Assembly (NCBI GenBank): GCA_017553625.1
Contig: JAFZKP010000017.1
Location: 95,015 to 159,014 of the forward strand
Reading direction: 5' to 3'
DNA from: Bacteroidales bacterium
GTDB lineage: Bacteria > Bacteroidota > Bacteroidia > Bacteroidales > F082
Length of the DNA stretch: 64,000 nt
In this document: positions 60,180 to 64,000 of the stretch, one piece after another
How positions within the stretch are numbered: the stretch's first letter is position 1
How the letters are laid out: every line of letters starts with the position of its first letter
The notes under the pieces: model-generated
What the model was told of the DNA's origin: nothing
What the model saw: the letters and a program-made list of their open reading frames with translations, nothing else
The model's database searches: none
Position numbers and translations under genes: made by a program

Positions 60180-60519
60180 TTAATCATTTTCAATCACCTT
60201 CCAACAGCCGTTTTTATCTTCACCAATGCGTTCCAAAACACCTTTTTCTTTTAATTTGGCAATATTGCGCATAATAGTTGTTCTATCAACATCCAACGTT
60301 TGAGCTAATTCATCATAGGTTGTTTTATTGTTTGATTTTAATAGTACAATAATTGACTTTTGTGTTTTATTCAGTTTTACAGGTGCATTTACAGGTGCAT
60401 TTACTGTCACTTTATCACCACATCCTTCATGTACTGGGATAAAAACAGTTAAACTCCACTCTGTTTGACTCAACTCTACGCTTGTTCAGCAATTCTTCAA
60501 TATTAATAGGTAACGCCAT
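60180..60519 (-). pseudogene. Internally deleted AlbA_2 (Schlafen-like) ATP-binding / DNA-binding protein
   Basis: The ATG at 60519 begins MALPINIEELLNKRRVESNR then VEF, the standard N-terminus of Bacteroidota AlbA_2/AAA_4 proteins. After about 23 residues the sequence jumps, out of frame, to the C-terminal winged-helix part of the same kind of protein (DKVTVNAPVNAPVKLNKTQ, TTYDELAQTLDVDRTTIMRN), which stays open to 60180. Roughly the whole central catalytic region is missing. A promoter box (TATCTTTG, 60560-60567) is still present. A short protein from a TTG at 60473 could still be made. Confidence 0.8.
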
Positions 60520-60559
60520 AATTAAAAAAGTTTGTTTTGATTATTGATTATTCGGGTGC

Positions 60560-60567
60560 AAAGATAC
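60560..60567 (-). promoter_or_regulatory. -7 promoter box of the deleted AlbA_2 gene (TATCTTTG)
   Basis: On the minus strand TATCTTTG lies 40 bases before the ATG at 60519 and directly abuts the terminator of the PEGA gene. Confidence 0.45.
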
Positions 60568-60604
60568 AAAAAAAATCCCAAAAGCCTAATAACTTTCGGG
60601 ATTA
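60568..60604 (-). terminator. Rho-independent terminator after the PEGA gene
   Basis: On the minus strand AATCCCGAAAG / CTTTTGGGATT is followed by eight T residues, 24 bases past the stop of the PEGA-domain gene. Confidence 0.8.
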
Positions 60605-60627
60605 AAATTTGAGATATTAATGTTTGA

Positions 60628-62100
60628 TTACTTTTTGTTCCAAAAAATGCTGTAGCCGTATGTTAACATATAATATAATGGATAATCACTATGGTATTTA
60701 TTATAATCAAACAAATGAAATTCCGAATAAAAATTCTGCGCACCAATTGATACACCAAAACCTGAATGTTTATATTCAAAACCAATCTCAACTACGCCCA
60801 TGAAACCATCAAATTTTGTAACACTACTTATGTCATTTGATGTATGACTATATTGATAAATATACTTTACATCTGACGATTTTAAACTAATCGCACAACC
60901 CATTTTTATGTCAAAAAACAAGCCTGTTTTTCTATTGTTTACATAAAATCTTGGATTCACATACAAAGGCAACGATATCATAGATTTAGCTTTCAAATCC
61001 GCTCCAATGCCAAAACCCAAATAAACATACGGATTAATTTGATATCCAACATTAGCATTTACAACAACATACAGACAATCTCTATAACCCTCATAGTTTC
61101 CATTGGTATTATTATAGATGAACCATCGTACAATAGCATTTTCCAGTACTCCAACACCAATCTCAGGTCTCAGGACCCATCCTTTTTTTCGCAACGATTG
61201 TGCCTTGGGAATTCTTTCCATTTCAACTTCAACAAGCGTATTATCACCGTCTTTAACTGTAACATCTTTAACAACAGTTTGATATTTCTTCTTGCTCAAT
61301 TCGATTTTATAATCACCTGCCTGAATATTGTCGAACGTTTTTGGGGTTGTACCTTTATCGATTCTATTTATTTTTATGTTTGCATTTTCAGGCTGTGTCA
61401 CAATCTCAAGATTGCCATAAGCTTGCTTCATCTCCACATCGATATTCTTCGTTTTACCCTCTTCAATCTCAACCACTGTTACATACGGTTTATAATGCTC
61501 TTTAACAACACGTATTCTGTGAGGTCCGACGCTTAATTTATCGCTCACAAACGGCGTTTTCATTTCCTTTTCCTCACCGTCAATCAAAATGGTCGCTCCA
61601 TTTACAGGCGTTGTTTTTATAACCACATAACCGTATTCGCCAGTGTTAAGTCCTGCTGCTGTTGCATTTTCCAAGGCTTCAAGACGTTTCATAAAATCCT
61701 CTTCAAGTGAAGGTTTATTGATAAGTGTAAGCTCATAACCTTTTTTGCCATACATGTCAAACGGGAACCAGAACTCCGTAGAACCGAAATCGGGATGTGA
61801 TATTTTCAGGTAACTGGCATAATAACTGAGGTATACCCAAACCTCGCCAACCTTGTATTCCAATTCGAAAAATGTCCTTGCATCGCCTTGGAATAACAAT
61901 TGATGACGTTCTTTGTCATTGATGTTTTCTGTTTTGACCTTCAAAACAGCATACGGCTTGTCGTTGTCGTCATACATAATCTCTGTATTGATATTCACGA
62001 AGCCATCAACTTCCTTGAATGAGCCCTCTTTAACTTCCAGTTGCGCCATCAAGTTAAGCGACAGGAAGATGCTCAAAAGTAAAATTAATAATTTCCTCAT
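60628..62100 (-). CDS. PEGA-domain protein with C-terminal barrel-like part
   Basis: A 490-residue exported protein (signal MRKLLILLLSIFLSLNLMAQ). Residues ~155-225 and ~230-300 are two PEGA domains (GYVVIKTTPVNGATILIDGE, VGPHRIRVVKEHYKPY; GNLEIVTQPENANIKINRID, AGDYKIELSKKKYQ), which are surface-layer-like or peptidoglycan-near beta modules. The remainder from ~310 is strand-rich, with alternating aromatic residues and a YSIFWNKK end, like a small outer-membrane barrel. No partner gene is evident. Confidence 0.82.
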   Translation of the reverse strand: MRKLLILLLSIFLSLNLMAQLEVKEGSFKEVDGFVNINTEIMYDDNDKPYAVLKVKTENINDKERHQLLFQGDARTFFELEYKVGEVWVYLSYYASYLKISHPDFGSTEFWFPFDMYGKKGYELTLINKPSLEEDFMKRLEALENATAAGLNTGEYGYVVIKTTPVNGATILIDGEEKEMKTPFVSDKLSVGPHRIRVVKEHYKPYVTVVEIEEGKTKNIDVEMKQAYGNLEIVTQPENANIKINRIDKGTTPKTFDNIQAGDYKIELSKKKYQTVVKDVTVKDGDNTLVEVEMERIPKAQSLRKKGWVLRPEIGVGVLENAIVRWFIYNNTNGNYEGYRDCLYVVVNANVGYQINPYVYLGFGIGADLKAKSMISLPLYVNPRFYVNNRKTGLFFDIKMGCAISLKSSDVKYIYQYSHTSNDISSVTKFDGFMGVVEIGFEYKHSGFGVSIGAQNFYSEFHLFDYNKYHSDYPLYYMLTYGYSIFWNKK

Positions 62101-62144
62101 AGATTTAATGTTTTGTTAATTAATTCGTTTTAAAATCAGACAAT
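62101..62144. other. Leader between the PEGA gene and the candidate RNA
   Basis: AT-rich sequence with no gene. No clear promoter box for the PEGA gene is seen here, so it may depend on read-through past the terminator at 62145-62168. Confidence 0.35.
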
Positions 62145-62168
62145 AAAAAACCGCGAACTTTTTGTTCG
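62145..62168 (-). terminator. Terminator of the candidate structured RNA
   Basis: On the minus strand CGAAC-AAAAA-GTTCG-CGG is followed by TTTTTTATTG. It ends immediately after the closing stem of the RNA at 62168. Confidence 0.7.
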
Positions 62169-62365
62169 ATTTGGAGGTTCCGGAAATGACCCATGCCACA
62201 AACAAGAAAGCTCACGGTAACTACCGCAAGCGTTTCTCCTTCCTTTAGTGGCATGTTAGAAATTTTCCGGATTTCCAAATCACCAAGAAAAGCGAAAACG
62301 CCTTTTTATATGTCTTTAATTTCTTTTAACTTTTTCTGTTCCTTTTTTAAAATTTTTATGATTTA
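62145..62365 (-). ncRNA. Candidate structured small RNA (unnamed)
   Basis: The 114-base core 62168-62281 folds into nested perfect stems: GATTTGGA/TCCAAATC (8 bp), TCCGGAAA/TTTCCGGA (8 bp), ATGCCAC/GTGGCAT (7 bp), and an apical CGGTA-AC-TACCG hairpin extended by GCT/AGC. On the minus strand it is preceded by a TATCTTTG box (62372-62379) and followed at once by a terminator, giving a transcript of about 220 bases. It does not match tmRNA, RNase P, SRP RNA or common riboswitches as far as can be seen. It could instead act as a leader or attenuator of the PEGA gene. Confidence 0.6.
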
Positions 62366-62371
62366 ACGATG

Positions 62372-62379
62372 CAAAGATA
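62372..62379 (-). promoter_or_regulatory. -7 promoter box of the candidate small RNA (TATCTTTG)
   Basis: On the minus strand TATCTTTG matches TAnnTTTG. The -33 position is T-rich but has no exact TTG at 18-20 bases. Confidence 0.45.
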
Positions 62380-62400
62380 AATATTTTTTCAATAAAAAAA

Positions 62401-62703
62401 CTACTTAATATATAATGTGATACCGACCCTTTTGATATGTTCTTTTAAATCATTGTTACTTAATGATTTGAAAATAGAAATATCAAATTGATACGGCAAC
62501 AGAAGGTCATCAATGGCAAGATGGATATTATTGAGATCAGTGTGTGTCAGCTCATCACCCATCAAAGTGATGTCAACATCTGAAAAAGGTTTGTATGTTC
62601 CTTTGGCGCGCGAACCATACAACATTACTCGTTCAATCCGTTCGTTGGCAGCAAAAATTTTATTTAACTTTTCCAATTCAATGTCTTTCAATCCGTATGG
62701 CAT
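62401..62703 (-). CDS. Minimal nucleotidyltransferase (MNT, HepT-antitoxin type)
   Basis: A 100-residue nucleotidyltransferase-fold protein with the signature LYGSRAKG (Gly30-Ser31) and SDVDI (Asp42 and Asp44), i.e. GSx10DxD. Family members paired with HEPN proteins (HI0073/HI0074 type, MntA/HepT) transfer AMP to the HEPN toxin and so neutralise it. The upstream HEPN gene ends nine bases before its ATG, so the pair forms one unit. The third acidic residue of the active site lies in the DISIF strand. Confidence 0.88.
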   Translation of the reverse strand: MPYGLKDIELEKLNKIFAANERIERVMLYGSRAKGTYKPFSDVDITLMGDELTHTDLNNIHLAIDDLLLPYQFDISIFKSLSNNDLKEHIKRVGITLYIK

Positions 62704-62712
62704 AATAACTCC

Positions 62713-63147
62713 TTATTTGGTCATCATTTCAAGTCGTTTAAGCATCACTTTTTCATAATCCATAAAAAGCGGATAATAAATATTAATGATGTTGGTTGCG
62801 ATGCTTTGCGCCGTGTCATCATCATAGTTATGAGAAGTCAGATTTCTGTCAAGTATGGAATTCATCCAACGTTCATCGTTAATCAACCCAGCCTGGAGCG
62901 TCTGGCGAATAGCGTCTCGAGATCCGACAATACCTGAAAAGCCCTGATAATCAGCATAATCTTTCATTACTTTCCAAGCAAGTTCATGAGTGTATTCAAA
63001 CCGTTGTATCAAACCTTCTTCCATAAGTTTATCAATATCGCCCCTGTTTTTCAAACTGGAAACAATATCAACCGCCTTTCCTAACTGAACCAACGCTTTG
63101 CGATAATTGCTAAAACGCTGTACCCAACGAATATCTTTTTCTTCCAT
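62713..63147 (-). CDS. HEPN-domain protein, HI0074 family (toxin partner of MNT)
   Basis: A 144-residue all-helical protein of the nucleotidyltransferase substrate-binding HI0074 family. The HEPN nuclease motif R-x4-H-x-Y is intact as RNLTSHNY (Arg101, His106, Tyr108); in related HepT toxins the Tyr is the site modified by the MNT partner. It probably cleaves RNA when free. A TACTTTTG box at 63168-63175 on the minus strand lies 20 bases before the ATG. It is first in the two-gene module. Confidence 0.88.
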   Translation of the reverse strand: MEEKDIRWVQRFSNYRKALVQLGKAVDIVSSLKNRGDIDKLMEEGLIQRFEYTHELAWKVMKDYADYQGFSGIVGSRDAIRQTLQAGLINDERWMNSILDRNLTSHNYDDDTAQSIATNIINIYYPLFMDYEKVMLKRLEMMTK

Positions 63148-63167
63148 AATGTTTAAAAATTCTACCG

Positions 63168-63175
63168 CAAAAGTA
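63168..63175 (-). promoter_or_regulatory. -7 promoter box of the HEPN/MNT module (TACTTTTG)
   Basis: On the minus strand TACTTTTG matches TAnnTTTG, 20 bases before the HEPN ATG. Confidence 0.5.
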
Positions 63176-63259
63176 ATAATTTTCCTTTATTCAGGAAAGA
63201 TTTTGTAAGATTTTTTAAAAAGATTTTGAAGGATTTTGAGCCGTCAGGCGACACACACA

Positions 63260-63291
63260 CAAAAAAAAAGCCGCAGATTATCTCCACGGCA
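63260..63291 (-). terminator. Rho-independent terminator after hutH
   Basis: On the minus strand a GCCG...CGGC hairpin (with an inner GA/TC pair) is followed by nine T residues, about 28 bases past the hutH stop. Confidence 0.8.
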
Positions 63292-63318
63292 TTTAAAACT
63301 ATAAGAAATCTTTAAACT

Positions 63319-64000
63319 TTATTTCTCAAAAATCTTCTCGCCCAAATCGTAATCCTGCAGGAATTTCACTGATTTAGCGATTTCGGTGTACATCACCTTG
63401 TCGACTTTCACGAATTCGACTTTCTTACGGTATTCAGCAACGAAATTCTCAATGAATGCTGACGATTTGATAGGTTTGCGGAAGTCGAGGGCCTGTGCCG
63501 CGTTGAAGAGCTCGATGGCGAGGATGCGCTCGAGGTTGTTGGCGACGCGCAAAGCCTTTGTTGCTGCGTTGGCACCCATACTCACGTGGTCTTCCTGACC
63601 CTGCGACGACTCGATGCTATCGACTGATGCAGGTGTGCAGAGTTGCTTGTTCTGGCTGACGATAGCTGCTGCCGCATACTGAGGAATCATAAAGCCCGAG
63701 TTCAGACCTGGCTCTGCTACGAGGAACGACGGCAGACCGCGTTTGCCGGCGATGAGCTGATATGTACGGCGCTCTGAGATGTTGCCGAGCTCAGCCATTG
63801 CGATGGCCAAGAAGTCGAGGCTCAATGCTAAAGGCTGTCCGTGGAAGTTACCTGCCGAGATGACCATATCCTCATCAGGGAACACTGTCGGGTTGTCGGT
63901 GACGGCGTTGATTTCCTCACCGAGAATCTGCGACACGTAGTTGATGGCGTCTTTCGAAGCACCGTGAACCTGCGGGATGCAACGGAACGAATAAGGATCC
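63319..64000 (-). CDS. hutH: Histidine ammonia-lyase, C-terminal part (5' end beyond window)
   Basis: About 227 C-terminal residues are present; the frame is open to the window edge, so the start and the MIO-forming ASG triad lie outside. Visible family motifs are DPYSFRCIPQVHGASKDAI, EEINAVTDNPTVF, GNFHGQPLALSLDFLAIA, SSQGQEDHVSMGANAATKA and the conserved Glu region near EDHVSMG. The enzyme converts histidine to trans-urocanate and ammonia. No other hut gene is in the window, so they may lie beyond the edge. It is followed by its own terminator. Confidence 0.92.
   Translation of the reverse strand, partial: DPYSFRCIPQVHGASKDAINYVSQILGEEINAVTDNPTVFPDEDMVISAGNFHGQPLALSLDFLAIAMAELGNISERRTYQLIAGKRGLPSFLVAEPGLNSGFMIPQYAAAAIVSQNKQLCTPASVDSIESSQGQEDHVSMGANAATKALRVANNLERILAIELFNAAQALDFRKPIKSSAFIENFVAEYRKKVEFVKVDKVMYTEIAKSVKFLQDYDLGEKIFEK

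Noticed and set aside
62168-62281. Signal recognition particle RNA, 6S RNA or a short peptide gene (ATG at 62186, 20 codons)
   Set aside because: The SRP apical motif GGAAGG..AGCAG is not in the right place. 6S RNA features cannot be shown by eye. The short peptide coincides with base-paired segments and has no start context. Only an unnamed structured RNA is claimed.

Overview
The window is an accessory-poor chromosomal stretch of an anaerobic member of Bacteroidota, most likely an uncultured gut-type Bacteroidales. The evidence is the fused MurF-Alr enzyme, Omp28/TlpA and DUF5689/TonB-receptor clusters, a type IX secretion sorting tail, DUF3244, glycine-lipid acyltransferases, class III NrdD/NrdG, IorAB, and repeated promoters of the Bacteroidota form TTG-N18-20-TAnnTTTG. 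No rRNA, complete insertion sequence, prophage or CRISPR array was found. The species cannot be named from the sequence.

Layout. 1-5.7 kb: edge-truncated M16 protease, small surface proteins, waaA, leucyl aminopeptidase, tadA. 5.7-13.4 kb: pyrC, a GT2 glycosyltransferase, then TonB receptor plus two DUF5689 lipoproteins, divergent from a secreted nuclease (13.5-14.6 kb). 14.6-22.6 kb: murF-alr, pdxA, a kinase-dCMP deaminase fusion, a LOG-family protein, an M20 amidohydrolase, a Fic protein. 22.8-27.1 kb: manA, then tlpA-DUF6029-omp28 and an initiator tRNA. 27.2-31.5 kb: era, der, S4 protein, one frameshifted and one intact beta-barrel protein. 31.6-39.4 kb: TonB receptor, S9 peptidase, GH13 amylase and glycogen branching enzyme, probably co-transcribed. 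39.5-45.8 kb: cbpA, a PspC/LiaF-like pair, a two-domain lipid acyltransferase, iorAB. 46-53.6 kb: M23 peptidase, secreted proteins, a TPR regulator-like lipoprotein, a K+ channel, a degenerate-receiver LuxR regulator and a hemerythrin protein. 53.9-60.1 kb: glsB-glsA, nrdG-nrdD, a cytidylate-kinase-like protein, membrane proteins. 60.2-64 kb: an internally deleted AlbA_2 gene, a PEGA protein, a candidate structured small RNA, a HEPN/MNT toxin-antitoxin pair and truncated hutH.

The most striking unexplained structure is a dense population of short palindromes in at least five families. They are called here A (GAGACG stems), B (GGGCGAAT stems), C (CCGTAGGGC...ACGGGATG frames), D (the element often mistranslated as SERSEES-type peptides) and E (AATGTG-spaced hairpins with a TTC loop and compensating stem changes). 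They fill convergent gene junctions, supply stop codons and new C-termini to several genes, and sit in frame inside at least three enzymes (MurF-Alr, S9 peptidase, amylase). Other second-look items are the candidate small RNA at 62.1-62.4 kb, a Fic protein with an 11/12-bp tandem repeat in its linker, the AvcD-like kinase/dCMP-deaminase fusion, and four decayed genes.
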